Assembly: GCA_963810615.1 (NCBI GenBank)
Contig: CAWEOA010000008.1
Coordinates: forward strand, 744,001 to 808,000
DNA from: JARRQJ01 sp963810615
Lineage (GTDB): Bacteria > Pseudomonadota > Gammaproteobacteria > DRLM01
DNA length: 64,000 nucleotides
Direction of reading: 5' to 3'
Under the pieces are notes generated by a model that worked only from the letters and a program-made list of their open reading frames with translations, was not told the origin of the DNA and did not search any database. Position 1 is the stretch's first letter. The number at the start of each line of letters is the position of its first letter. A program made the translations under genes and the position numbers. This document shows, in pieces, positions 46,768-55,443 of the stretch.

Positions 46768-47718
46768 TTATTGAGCGGGTTTCCGTTCCAGGCATTCCAT
46801 AAACTGGCCGGCGACATCCAGGCCGTACAGGCTGTCCAGTTCGCGGATGCAGGTGGGGCTGGTGACGTTGATTTCGGTGAGATAGTCGCCGATCACATCC
46901 AGTCCCACGAACAGCAGGCCTTTATTGCGCAGGGCCGGACCCACCTGGGCGCAGATCCAGCGGTCGCGGTCGCTCAAGGGCACGCCCACGCCGCTGCCGC
47001 CGACCGCAAGATTGCCGCGGGTCTCGCCCGGCGCCGGGACGCGGGCCAGGGCATAGGGCACGGGTTCGCCGCCTACCATCAGGATACGTTTGTCACCGTC
47101 GCGGATCTCCGGCAAATAGCGTTGTGCCATCACGTAGCGCGCCCCGGTTTGGGTGAGGGTCTCGATCACCACGTTGATGTTGTGATCACTGCCGTGGAGG
47201 CGAAATATGGAATGGCCGCCCATGCCGTGCAGGGGTTTGAGAATGATGTCCTGCTGTTCGGTGAGAAAATCGCGGATCTCCGCGGCGCTGCGCGTGACCA
47301 GGGTCGGTGGTGTGCATTGCGGGAACCAGGCGGTGTAGAGCTTTTCATTGGCGTCGCGCAAACTCTGCGGTTTGTTGGCCACCAACACCCCTTCAGCCTC
47401 GGCCAATTCCAGGATCTGAGTGGCATAGATGTATTCGGAATCTACCGGCGGGTCCTTGCGCATCAGGATCACATCCAGCTCGGCCAAGGGCCGCAGGCTG
47501 TGGGCATCGAAGCGATACCAGTCGCTGAGACTGTCCTGGACGCTGAGCTCCCGCATCCAGGCAGAGGCCTTGCCGTCGCGCAGCGACAGATCACCCAGTT
47601 CCATATATGACAGCACCCAGCCGCGCTTTTGCGCGGCGAGGAGCATGGCGAGGGTGCTGTCTTTTTTGGGGTTGATGGTGCCGATGGGGTCCATCACCAC
47701 CCCGAGCTTTATGGTCAT
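46768..47718 (-). CDS. gshB: Glutathione synthetase
   Basis: ATP-grasp ligase that adds glycine to gamma-glutamylcysteine. At 316 residues it matches E. coli GshB. Blocks: V-V-M-D-P-I-G near residue 7, K-P-L-H-G-M-G-G near 158 (ATP-grasp), Y-L-P-E-I-R-D-G-D-K-R near 200, G-L-D-V-I-G-D near 268 and E-I-N-V-T-S-P-T near 276. It is directly downstream of gshA, so both steps of glutathione synthesis are together. Confidence 0.97.
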   Translation of the reverse strand: MTIKLGVVMDPIGTINPKKDSTLAMLLAAQKRGWVLSYMELGDLSLRDGKASAWMRELSVQDSLSDWYRFDAHSLRPLAELDVILMRKDPPVDSEYIYATQILELAEAEGVLVANKPQSLRDANEKLYTAWFPQCTPPTLVTRSAAEIRDFLTEQQDIILKPLHGMGGHSIFRLHGSDHNINVVIETLTQTGARYVMAQRYLPEIRDGDKRILMVGGEPVPYALARVPAPGETRGNLAVGGSGVGVPLSDRDRWICAQVGPALRNKGLLFVGLDVIGDYLTEINVTSPTCIRELDSLYGLDVAGQFMECLERKPAQ

Positions 47719-47782
47719 AGGGCTACTTCGTGTCGTGAATTGCGGGCGGCGATGTTCACGCGAGACGCATCTCTGCAGGCAT

Positions 47783-49090
47783 TCAAGGCTGGGTGTCGGC
47801 GACCGCGTGAATTTCCCGCGCCGCCGCGATCAGGGCTAGGCGGGCGATGACGCCGTAGGCATAGAAGCGGTTGGGATGGGAATCCGGCGCACGGTTGCGG
47901 TCCGGGGTGTTGCAACATTCGGCAAAGGCCAGCGGCTCGAAGGCCATGCCCGGCGCATTGAGATTTTCATCGGGACCGCGGCCGGTGTGGATGCGGTAAA
48001 AACCGCCCACTACGAAGTGATCGATCATATAGACCACCGGTTCCGCCACCGCCTGATTGTCGCCCCAGGTCTCGAAGGTGTAGACGCCTTCCTGGAGAAT
48101 CACCTTGGTGATTTCCTGGCCGCCCTTGCTGGCCGCCATGCGTGTGCGTTGCTTGCGATTGAGTTCGCGGATCTCCTGGGCGGAATGCACCATCATCACC
48201 CCCATGCCGTAGGTGCCGGCATCGGCCTTGACTACCACGAAGGGGCGCTTGTCGATGCCGTAGGCATCATACTTGCGCTGGATGTTGGTGAGGAGCGCGT
48301 CGACGTTTTTCGCCAGGCAGTCTTCGCCCTCGCGCTTGGTGAAATTGATCTCGCCGCACTGCAGGAACAGTGGGTCGATGAGCCAGGGATCGATGTCGAT
48401 CAACTCGGCGAACTCCTGCGCCACGCTGCGGTACTGGTGGAAGTGATTCGATTTGAGGCGGTTTGACCAGCCCAGGTCCAGGGGCGGGATGATCGGTTGA
48501 TCCAGTCCTTCGAGGATCGCGGGCCGGCCGCCGGAGAGGTCGTTATTGAGCAATACCGCGCACGGTATAAATCCCTCCACGCCGAGCTTGGCGCCCTTCC
48601 TGACCAGGGGCTCCAATTGGACGCTGCGGCCTGAGGGTAGGCTGATATCCGTCGTCTGGTGGAGATCTTCCAGCAGGCTGCCGATGCGCACATCGAAGCC
48701 GGCCTTGTACAGGATGTCGCGCAGCGTCGCTACGCTTTCCAGATAGAACATGTTGCGTGTATGGCTCTCGGGGATCAGCAACACCCGTGCGGCGGTGGGG
48801 CATACCCGTTCCACCGCGGCCTGCACTGCCTGGATACACAAGGGAATGAAGGCGGGATTGAGATTGTTGAAGCCTGCGGGAAACAAATTGGTGTCCACCG
48901 GTGCCAGCTTGAAGCCGGCGTTGCGCAGGTCGACCGAACAATAGAACGGCGCCGGGGTCTCCAGCCATTGATTACGGAACCATGCCTCGATCGCCGCCTG
49001 GCGTGACAGCAGGTGTTGCTCGATGGTGAGCAGCGGCCCGGTGAGCGCGGTAGTCAGATGGGGAACGGCGTGTAAGTGTTCTATGCTCAT
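47783..49090 (-). CDS. gshA: Glutamate-cysteine ligase (A. ferrooxidans-type family)
   Basis: A 435-residue enzyme that makes gamma-glutamylcysteine. It belongs to the proteobacterial family found in Acidithiobacillus, Nitrosomonas and similar bacteria rather than to the enterobacterial GshA. Typical stretches are Y-C-S-V-D-L-R-N-A-G near residue 50, T-N-L-F-P-A-G-F-N-N near 66 and V-K-A-D-A-G-T-Y-G-M-G-V near 287. It is followed by gshB after 64 bp. Confidence 0.93.
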   Translation of the reverse strand: MSIEHLHAVPHLTTALTGPLLTIEQHLLSRQAAIEAWFRNQWLETPAPFYCSVDLRNAGFKLAPVDTNLFPAGFNNLNPAFIPLCIQAVQAAVERVCPTAARVLLIPESHTRNMFYLESVATLRDILYKAGFDVRIGSLLEDLHQTTDISLPSGRSVQLEPLVRKGAKLGVEGFIPCAVLLNNDLSGGRPAILEGLDQPIIPPLDLGWSNRLKSNHFHQYRSVAQEFAELIDIDPWLIDPLFLQCGEINFTKREGEDCLAKNVDALLTNIQRKYDAYGIDKRPFVVVKADAGTYGMGVMMVHSAQEIRELNRKQRTRMAASKGGQEITKVILQEGVYTFETWGDNQAVAEPVVYMIDHFVVGGFYRIHTGRGPDENLNAPGMAFEPLAFAECCNTPDRNRAPDSHPNRFYAYGVIARLALIAAAREIHAVADTQP

Positions 49091-49244
49091 AAGGTTACCA
49101 CCAGATCGTTGCTTGCCCTGAGCGAGGGCCGGGATGGCGCCATCATAGCAAATTAATGACAGTTATACCCCCGGCAGCTAGGGCGTTGCGCCGATCCCTG
49201 GAAGTCGGGCATGACCGGCGCGTATCTTGGCGTGTCAGCATCGT

Positions 49245-49976
49245 TTAACGAAAATCCCCCCATGTCCCCAGCATGGCCGCCAGGGCCGCTACGGCGGCGG
49301 TTTCAGTCCGTAGGATACGCGGACCCAGCCGCAGCCCGGAATAACCCGCCTGTTTGGCTGTGGCGATTTCCTGATCCGAGAGGCCGCCTTCAGGGCCGAT
49401 CAATAGGGTGATGGGACCGCTGGGAGCGGGAAGTTGCGCCAGAGAATGTTCAGCGTCGGGGGCCAGCACCAGACGCAGGCCCTCGCCGGGGTTTGCCAAC
49501 CACTGTGTCACCGTAACAGGCGTATCGACCCGCGGGATGCGGTTGCGTCCGCATTGCTCGCAGGCGCTGATCACCACCCCTTGCCAGTGCTTGATACGTT
49601 TCTCGAGACGCTCGCCGCTGAGTTGTACCCCGCAGTGTTCGGTGAACAGTGGCACGATACGGCTCACCCCCAGTTCCACCGCCTTCTGGATGGTGTAGTC
49701 CATGCGCTCGCCGCGTGAGATACCCTGGGCCAACCATATCTGCAAGGGCGGCTCGCGCTCTTGATCTTGAAAGCCGCCGACGTCGATTGTGACGCGGCGC
49801 TTGTCGATGGTGTTGATGGTGGCCTCGAATTCGCCGCCCGACCCGTTGAACAGGGTCAGGGGTGCGCCCACCGGCAGGCGCAACACCCGCGCGACATGAT
49901 TGGCGGCGGTATCGCTCAGTTCGATGCGCGCGCCACTGGTCAGCGGTGCGGGATGGTGGATGCGGGGAATGCGCAT
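49245..49976 (-). CDS. rsmE: 16S rRNA m3U1498 methyltransferase RsmE
   Basis: A 243-residue SPOUT-fold methyltransferase acting on U1498 of 16S rRNA. The N-terminal PUA-like part has H-V-A-R-V-L-R near residue 28. The SAM knot has T-L-L-I-G-P-E-G-G-L-S-D-Q-E near 195-208 and L-R-L-G-P-R-I-L-R-T-E-T-A near 219-231. It begins the leftward block that continues into gshA. Confidence 0.95.
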   Translation of the reverse strand: MRIPRIHHPAPLTSGARIELSDTAANHVARVLRLPVGAPLTLFNGSGGEFEATINTIDKRRVTIDVGGFQDQEREPPLQIWLAQGISRGERMDYTIQKAVELGVSRIVPLFTEHCGVQLSGERLEKRIKHWQGVVISACEQCGRNRIPRVDTPVTVTQWLANPGEGLRLVLAPDAEHSLAQLPAPSGPITLLIGPEGGLSDQEIATAKQAGYSGLRLGPRILRTETAAVAALAAMLGTWGDFR

Positions 49977-50078
49977 AAAGTCAACAATCGATTTTTAGCT
50001 CTGAGCTGACAGTATAACGTTTACTCGATTCGCCTGTGGCGATGTTGAATTGAATCGCGGTCCCGTCCGCGAGGACGG

Positions 50079-50112
50079 AATACTTTTCTTTGCGTGCCCA
50101 AAGAAAAGTATT
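50079..50112. repeat. Perfect palindrome with 14-bp arms
   Basis: AATACTTTTCTTTG and its exact reverse complement CAAAGAAAAGTATT flank a CGTGCC loop. Near-identical sequences recur between genes in other gammaproteobacteria. Confidence 0.85.
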
Positions 50113-50296
50113 CAAAAGAAAGGGCGCCCGGAGTCGGCGCTCCGCTGACGCGGAGTTCCCCGCGCTTCTCGCCGTGCCGGGCGCTCGCTAACTCGCTTCG
50201 CTCAGACAGAGCTCGCTTGATCCCCGGCCCGGCTGCGATGCTCGGCGCTGCCTACGGGACCCGGGGTGCCACTCCAGAATGATCCATGCTTTTTCA

Positions 50297-50412
50297 CCCT
50301 CCCCTTCAAGGGGAGGGCTGGGGTGGGGATGGGGTTTTCAGCCGCGCCATGAGAATTCCCAACGATTGATAAACCCCACCCCCATCCTAACCTTCCCCCT
50401 GAGGGGGAAGGG
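50297..50412. repeat. Long inverted repeat (about 41-bp arms)
   Basis: The arm at 50297-50337 is largely complementary to 50372-50412, with a 34-base spacer. Each arm also contains its own small hairpin (CCCCTTCAAGGGG and CCCCCTGAGGGGG). Confidence 0.8.
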
Positions 50413-50531
50413 ACGTCTAAGCGGATAATGACCGTTCCGGTTATCGCCCCGGGTCCCCGCAGGGGACCCCTTCATTAAGGATTAATTCGAATTACCCACG
50501 CCGGTGGTGAATTGAATCCACATTGCTTGAA

Positions 50532-51881
50532 TTAATCAGCGGTCGCCAACTGAATCCCCTGCCAAGCTACCTCCGCCATCAGTTGAATCTCCTCCGGCGT
50601 GATCACGTAGGGCGGCATGAAGTAGACGACGTTGCCTAAGGGACGTAATAACACGCCGTTTTGCAGTCCATGCTGATAGATGCGCAGGCCGCGGCGTTCC
50701 TGCCAGGGATAGGCTTCGCGCGTCGCCTTGTTCTTTACCAATTCAACGGCGACGATCATGCCTTGTTGCCGTACCTCTGCTACATGAGGGTGATCACTGA
50801 AATGGACGGTAGCGGCGGCCATGTGTGCGGCCAGGTCCTTATTGCGTTCGATGACATTATCCGCGGCGAAGATATCGAGCGTGGCCAAGGCCGCGCGGCA
50901 GCCGAGAGGGTTGCCGGTGTAGCTGTGGGAATGGAGGAAGGCGCTGAGCTTGTGATAGTCGTCGTAAAAGGCCCGATAGATTTCATCGCCGGTCAGTACC
51001 GCGGCCAGGGGGAGATAACCACCGGTGAGGCCTTTGGAGAGGCACATGATGTCGGGGGTGATCTGCGCCTGTTCGCAGGCGAACATAGTGCCGGTGCGGC
51101 CGAAGCCCACGGCGATTTCATCGGCGATGAGATGTACGCCGTATTTGTCGCAGGCCGAGCGCAGCAATTTGAGATAGCTGGAATCGTACATGCGCATGTT
51201 GCCGGCGCATTGCACCAAGGGTTCGACGATGACCGCACACACTTGCTCGGCATGGTCGGCCAGGGCGCGTTCCATGTGCTCGAACATGCGCGCGGCATGC
51301 GCGGCCCATGAGTCGCCGGCCGCACGGTGAAAACAATCCGGGGAGGGAACGGTGATGGCCTCCATCAGCAGCGGGCGATAGGTTTCCTTGTAGAGGGCGA
51401 CGTCGCCCACCGCCAGCGCCCCCAGGGTCTCGCCGTGATAACTGTTGCTCAAGGTGATGAACTTGGTCTTGGCGGGCTGGCCGCGGTTGCGCCAGTAGTG
51501 AAAGCTCATCTTGAGCGCCACTTCCACCGCGGAGGAGCCGTTGTCGGCATAGAAGCAACGGCTGAGTCCCGGCGGCGCCAGTTTGAGCAGGCGCTCCGAC
51601 AGCGCGATCACCGGTTCGTGGCTGAAGCCGGCCAGCAGCACGTGCTCGAGATTTTCCAGCTGGTCTTTGAGTGCGGTATTGATGCGCGGGTTGCAGTGAC
51701 CGAACAGATTGACCCACCAGGAACTGACGGCGTCGAGATAGCGTTTGCCGTCGAAGTCTTCCAGCCATACTCCCTCACCGCGCCGGATAGGAACGAGCGG
51801 CAGCGTCTCATAATCCTTCATCTGGGTGCAGGGATGCCACAGGACCTGGAGGTCGCGATCAATCAATTCGCTATTGTTCAT
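50532..51881 (-). CDS. bioA: Adenosylmethionine-8-amino-7-oxononanoate aminotransferase
   Basis: PLP enzyme of biotin synthesis that aminates KAPA to DAPA with SAM as donor. The 449-residue protein has the BioA-specific H-P-C-T-Q-M near residue 16, S-S-W-W-V-N near 54, the PLP aspartate in I-A-D-E-I-A-V-G-F near 243 and the lysine in L-S-K-G-L-T-G-G near 275. I start at the ATG at 51881 (M-N-N-S-E-L). No other bio genes are adjacent. Confidence 0.95.
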   Translation of the reverse strand: MNNSELIDRDLQVLWHPCTQMKDYETLPLVPIRRGEGVWLEDFDGKRYLDAVSSWWVNLFGHCNPRINTALKDQLENLEHVLLAGFSHEPVIALSERLLKLAPPGLSRCFYADNGSSAVEVALKMSFHYWRNRGQPAKTKFITLSNSYHGETLGALAVGDVALYKETYRPLLMEAITVPSPDCFHRAAGDSWAAHAARMFEHMERALADHAEQVCAVIVEPLVQCAGNMRMYDSSYLKLLRSACDKYGVHLIADEIAVGFGRTGTMFACEQAQITPDIMCLSKGLTGGYLPLAAVLTGDEIYRAFYDDYHKLSAFLHSHSYTGNPLGCRAALATLDIFAADNVIERNKDLAAHMAAATVHFSDHPHVAEVRQQGMIVAVELVKNKATREAYPWQERRGLRIYQHGLQNGVLLRPLGNVVYFMPPYVITPEEIQLMAEVAWQGIQLATAD

Positions 51882-51969
51882 GGGCTCAAGATACAGATGA
51901 ACCACCGGGGTGCCAAGGCTTGTATAGATGCATCAATGAATAGGCCCGATAATTTTCGCCGGGTGGATA

Positions 51970-52713
51970 TCAGGGATTATATAGCGACATATCCAGGCGA
52001 TAGCAGTCAACCTGCCAGTTGGCGGTTTCTGCAACGACCGTGGCCCGATATTTTTCCGCCACGTCAATATCGATAAAGGTCCAGCGGCGGGTTTCGCGGC
52101 TGTCGTCTAAGTGTTCGACGAGTCGTGGTTGATGTTTGTCCAGCGCCACGCTGAAGCGCTGCAAGGGATGCGACATGCCTTCTCCGCGGGCCTTGATATA
52201 GGCCTCTTTGCGGCACCAGGCGCGGAAGAAGGCGTCACCGCGTTCGTGTTCCGGCAAAGACTGTAGCGTACGGCTTTCCAGGGCGGAGAACCAGCGTTGG
52301 CCGACCCCCATATAATCGACGTTGCGCGTTACAGCTTCGATGTCGATACCGACTTCGCTGTCCAGGGCGAAAGCGACGAGCATGATCTCTTCGGTGTGGG
52401 AAAGATTGAATCTTAGTCTCTGGTCGTCACCTGCGAGCCGCGGTTTACCGTGGGCGTTGTGGCTAAAGTCAATGTATCGGGGCGGACGCGCGAGGTATCG
52501 ACCGAGCAGGATGCGCAGCGCGGCGTGACTGACGGTATGGCGGCGCCGGTGTTTGGCGAAATGGAAGCGTTGGGCCTTGGCGAGTTCGTCGTCGGCAAGC
52601 AGTGATGTCAGCGCCTGCCAGCGGTCATCGGGGACATCGAGATCTATTCGCCAGACATGAACTTCGCCGGTGGCAAGTTGCGGGATGGAGCTTGGTGACG
52701 GCCAGTTGGGCAT
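51970..52713 (-). CDS. 4'-phosphopantetheinyl transferase (Sfp type)
   Basis: A 247-residue enzyme that loads phosphopantetheine from CoA onto carrier proteins. Key motifs: F-N-L-S-H-T near residue 109, V-G-I-D-I-E near 127-132 (magnesium ligands) and W-C-R-K-E-A-Y-I-K-A near 168-177. The start is set at the ATG at 52713. The open frame extends further into the metF gene region but that part is clearly antisense to metF. No NRPS or PKS genes are nearby, so it may serve ACP or lysine/siderophore carrier domains. Confidence 0.9.
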   Translation of the reverse strand: MPNWPSPSSIPQLATGEVHVWRIDLDVPDDRWQALTSLLADDELAKAQRFHFAKHRRRHTVSHAALRILLGRYLARPPRYIDFSHNAHGKPRLAGDDQRLRFNLSHTEEIMLVAFALDSEVGIDIEAVTRNVDYMGVGQRWFSALESRTLQSLPEHERGDAFFRAWCRKEAYIKARGEGMSHPLQRFSVALDKHQPRLVEHLDDSRETRRWTFIDIDVAEKYRATVVAETANWQVDCYRLDMSLYNP

Positions 52714-52823
52714 GGGAACTTGCGCGCTTGTTGATCGCGGATATGTTGCGACTTTTCCGCCGGTACTTCCACCTGCGGGTGTCAGTGCCGCTCGGCAGTG
52801 GATCGATGCGTTGAGACAGAGTC

Positions 52824-53687
52824 CTACTTGGCTTGTTTGCCCAGCCCCAGTTCCCGCCACAGGGTCTTGGTCGGACCCGCCTGATTCATGGTGTAGAAAT
52901 GCAGTCCCGGCGCGCCGCCCGCCAGCAGGTCGCTGCACAGCTTGGTGGTGACGTCCATGCCGAAGGCGCGCAGGGATTTCAGGTCGTCGCCGAAGGCCTC
53001 GAGGCGCTTGCGTATCCAGCGCGGGATCTCTGCCCCGCAGGCATCGGAGAAGCGCGCCAGCTGGATGTAATTGGTGATGGGCATGATGCCCGGCACGATG
53101 GGCAGTTCCATGCCCAGTTTTTCGCAATTTTCCACAAACCGGAAATAGGCGTCCGGATTGTAGAAATACTGGGTCATGGCGCCGTCGGCGCCGGCCTCGA
53201 CCTTGCGTTTGAAGTTGAGTAAATCCGCCTGGGCGTTGAGCGCCTGGGGGTGAAACTCCGGGTAGGCGGCCACCTCGATGAAGAAGTGATCGCCGGTCTC
53301 GGCGCGGATGAAGGCCACCAGTTCGTTGGCATAGCGGAATTCGCCGGCCTCGCGCATCCCCGAGGGCATGTCGCCGCGCAGGGCGACGATGTGGCGGATA
53401 CCTTGAGCCTTGTAGTTGCTCAGTATCTGGCGGATGTTGTCCTTGGTGGAGCCGATGCAGGATAGGTGCGGCGCCACGTCGATGCCGGTCTCCTGCTTGA
53501 TCTCGCGCACAGTATCGAAGGTGCGCTCCTGGGTCGAGCCGCCGGCGCCGAAGGTCACCGAGGCGAAGCAGGGCTTGAGCGGCGCGAGTTGGGTATAGGT
53601 ATCGCGCAGCTTGGCGGCGCTTTCCTCCGACTTGGGCGGAAAGAACTCGATGCTATAGGCCTTGGGGTAGGGTTTTTGGGAATTCAT
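52824..53687 (-). CDS. metF: 5,10-methylenetetrahydrofolate reductase
   Basis: FAD enzyme that makes 5-methyl-THF for methionine synthesis. The 287-residue protein has E-F-F-P-P-K near residue 14, V-T-F-G-A-G-G-S-T near 44, L-R-G-D near 103, M-T-Q-Y-F-Y near 170 and P-G-I-M-P-I near 203. It lies downstream of ahcY on the same strand, 96 bp apart, so it should be under the SAH riboswitch with ahcY, as in other proteobacteria. Confidence 0.96.
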   Translation of the reverse strand: MNSQKPYPKAYSIEFFPPKSEESAAKLRDTYTQLAPLKPCFASVTFGAGGSTQERTFDTVREIKQETGIDVAPHLSCIGSTKDNIRQILSNYKAQGIRHIVALRGDMPSGMREAGEFRYANELVAFIRAETGDHFFIEVAAYPEFHPQALNAQADLLNFKRKVEAGADGAMTQYFYNPDAYFRFVENCEKLGMELPIVPGIMPITNYIQLARFSDACGAEIPRWIRKRLEAFGDDLKSLRAFGMDVTTKLCSDLLAGGAPGLHFYTMNQAGPTKTLWRELGLGKQAK

Positions 53688-53707
53688 AAATTAGCTGTCA
53701 GCGGAAA

Positions 53708-53771
53708 GCCGCAGGCTAAAAGCAGAAAACAAAGGCGGATATCCCGTGTTTTTCAGCTTGAAGCCTGCGGT
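53708..53771. repeat. Imperfect inverted repeat between ahcY and metF
   Basis: GCCGCAGGCT at 53708-53717 and AGCCTGCGGT at 53762-53771 can pair, separated by 44 bases with TTTTTCAGC. Similar CAGCTT-rich hairpins lie after tkt and after pgk. Confidence 0.5.
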
Positions 53772-53783
53772 CAACGCATGCCT

Positions 53784-55196
53784 TTAGTAGCGATAATGAT
53801 CGGGCTTGTACGGACCTTCCACCGGCACGCTGATGTAGTCGGCCTGTTCCTGGGTGAGGGTCGTCAGGTTGGCGCCGATCTTCTTCAGGTGCAGGCGTGC
53901 TACATGCTCGTCCAGATGTTTGGGCAGCACGTAGACTTGCTTCTCGTACTTGCTGCCGTATTTGAACAGCTCGATCTGGGCCAGCACCTGATTGGTGAAG
54001 GAGTTGGACATCACGAAGCTGGGATGGCCGGTGGCGCAGCCTAGGTTCACCAGACGGCCCTCCGCCAGGAGGATGATGCGGCGGCCGTCGGGGAGGATGA
54101 TATGGTCCACCTGCGGCTTGATGTTTTCCCATTCGTATTTGCGCATGGCGGCGACCTCGATCTCTGAATCGAAGTGGCCGATGTTGCACACGATGGTGTT
54201 GTTTTTCATGCGCACCATGTGGTCGTGGGTGATGACGCCCAGGTTGCCGGTGGTGGTGACGAAGATGTCGGCCTTATCGGCGACCTCATCCATGGTGACC
54301 ACGCGATAACCTTCCATGCCGGCCTGCAAGGCGCAGATAGGATCGATTTCGGTGACCCACACTGTGGCGCCGAAACCGCGGAAGGCCTGGGCGCAGCCCT
54401 TGCCTACGTCGCCGTAACCCAGCACCACGGCGATCTTGCCGGCGATCATCACGTCGGTGGCGCGTTTGATGCCGTCAAGCAATGATTCGCGGCAGCCGTA
54501 GAGATTATCGAACTTGGATTTGGTTACCGAGTCGTTGACGTTGATGGCGGGGAAGGGTAGGCGGCCTTCCTTCTGCATCTGATACAAGCGATGTACGCCG
54601 GTGGTGGTTTCCTCGCTGACGCCTTTGATATTGGCCAGGGTCTTGGAATACCAGCCGGGCTGGGTCTCCAGGCGCTTCTTGATGGATGCGAACAAGGCGC
54701 GTTCTTCATCATTTGTCGGCTTGGCGATGACCGAGGCATCCTTTTCGGCCTTGGCGCCCAGGATCAGCAACAAGGTGGCGTCGCCGCCGTCGTCGAGGAT
54801 CAAATTGGGCGTACCGCCGTCGTGCCACTCGAAGATGCGGTGACTGTAGTCCCAGTACTCGTCCAGGGTCTCGCCCTTGTGGGCGAACACCGGAACGCCG
54901 GTCTTGGCGATGGCGGCGGCGGCGTGGTCCTGGGTGGAGAAGATGTTGCACGAGGCCCAGCGCACTTCCGCGCCCAAGGCGGTGAGGGTCTCGATCAATA
55001 CCGCGGTCTGGATGGTCATGTGCAGCGAGCCGGCGATGCGCGCGCCCTGGAGTGGTTTGCTGGCGCCGTATTCCTCGCGCAGCGCCATCAGACCCGGCAT
55101 CTCGGTCTCGGCGATATTGAGTTCTTTGCGGCCCCAGTCGGCCAGATTGATGTCGGCGACCTTGAAGTCCCCGGCGGGTTTAACGACAGCGTTCAT
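53784..55196 (-). CDS. ahcY: S-adenosylhomocysteine hydrolase
   Basis: NAD-dependent enzyme that splits SAH into adenosine and homocysteine, relieving product inhibition of methyltransferases. The 470-residue length includes the roughly 40-residue insertion typical of proteobacterial forms. Seen: S-L-H-M-T-I-Q-T-A near residue 56, N-V-N-D-S-V-T-K-S-K-F-D-N near 222, the NAD loop G-Y-G-D-V-G-K-G near 260 and the C-terminal K-P-D-H-Y-R-Y. AAGGAGAT precedes the ATG, and an SAH riboswitch lies upstream. Confidence 0.97.
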   Translation of the reverse strand: MNAVVKPAGDFKVADINLADWGRKELNIAETEMPGLMALREEYGASKPLQGARIAGSLHMTIQTAVLIETLTALGAEVRWASCNIFSTQDHAAAAIAKTGVPVFAHKGETLDEYWDYSHRIFEWHDGGTPNLILDDGGDATLLLILGAKAEKDASVIAKPTNDEERALFASIKKRLETQPGWYSKTLANIKGVSEETTTGVHRLYQMQKEGRLPFPAINVNDSVTKSKFDNLYGCRESLLDGIKRATDVMIAGKIAVVLGYGDVGKGCAQAFRGFGATVWVTEIDPICALQAGMEGYRVVTMDEVADKADIFVTTTGNLGVITHDHMVRMKNNTIVCNIGHFDSEIEVAAMRKYEWENIKPQVDHIILPDGRRIILLAEGRLVNLGCATGHPSFVMSNSFTNQVLAQIELFKYGSKYEKQVYVLPKHLDEHVARLHLKKIGANLTTLTQEQADYISVPVEGPYKPDHYRY

Positions 55197-55359
55197 AGTG
55201 ATCTCCTTAATTATCTAAGGAAGATCTGGTTTGACGTTCTCTTCAGAAGGGCATGGGCGAGGGGTAAATTGAAGAATTCAACACCCTCACTCTGGCCTTC
55301 TACCCCCAAGGACATAAATCCCCGGGGGAGGGGGAACGTGGAATTGACCAGGTCTTCCC

Positions 55360-55435
55360 TAAGAGCGCCGTTTTACAGAGCCGCTTTCCTCGAGCCTGGC
55401 GGGGATTCCGCTGCAGCGCCCCTCAAGGAAAGCGG
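55360..55435 (-). ncRNA. S-adenosylhomocysteine (SAH) riboswitch
   Basis: On the minus strand, ACCGCTTTCC pairs with GGAAAGCGG as the outer helix. Inside are GAGGGGCGCTGC and the conserved CCAGGCTCG. The element ends with AACGGCGCTC, which can form the pseudoknot with the GGCGC loop. These match the SAH riboswitch core. It lies 164 bp before ahcY and should switch on ahcY-metF when SAH accumulates. Confidence 0.9.
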
Positions 55436-55443
55436 TAAGTGAA

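Larger units (their letters stand above)
49977..50531. other. 555-bp repeat-rich intergenic region between bioA and rsmE
   Basis: No gene is seen. The region is filled with hairpin-forming repeats: CCGTCC/GGACGG at 50063-50078, the 14-bp palindrome at 50079-50112, the long inverted pair at 50297-50337 and 50372-50412, and GGGTCCCC/GGGGACCC near 50451-50469. Repeats of these types are dispersed in many proteobacterial genomes. Confidence 0.7.

Noticed and set aside
46525..47610. A 361-codon plus-strand frame
   Set aside because: Antisense to gshB and no protein-like motif.
51970..53127. A long frame that would give the phosphopantetheinyl transferase an N-terminal extension of 138 residues
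   Set aside because: The extension is antisense to metF. The family similarity begins only after the ATG at 52713.
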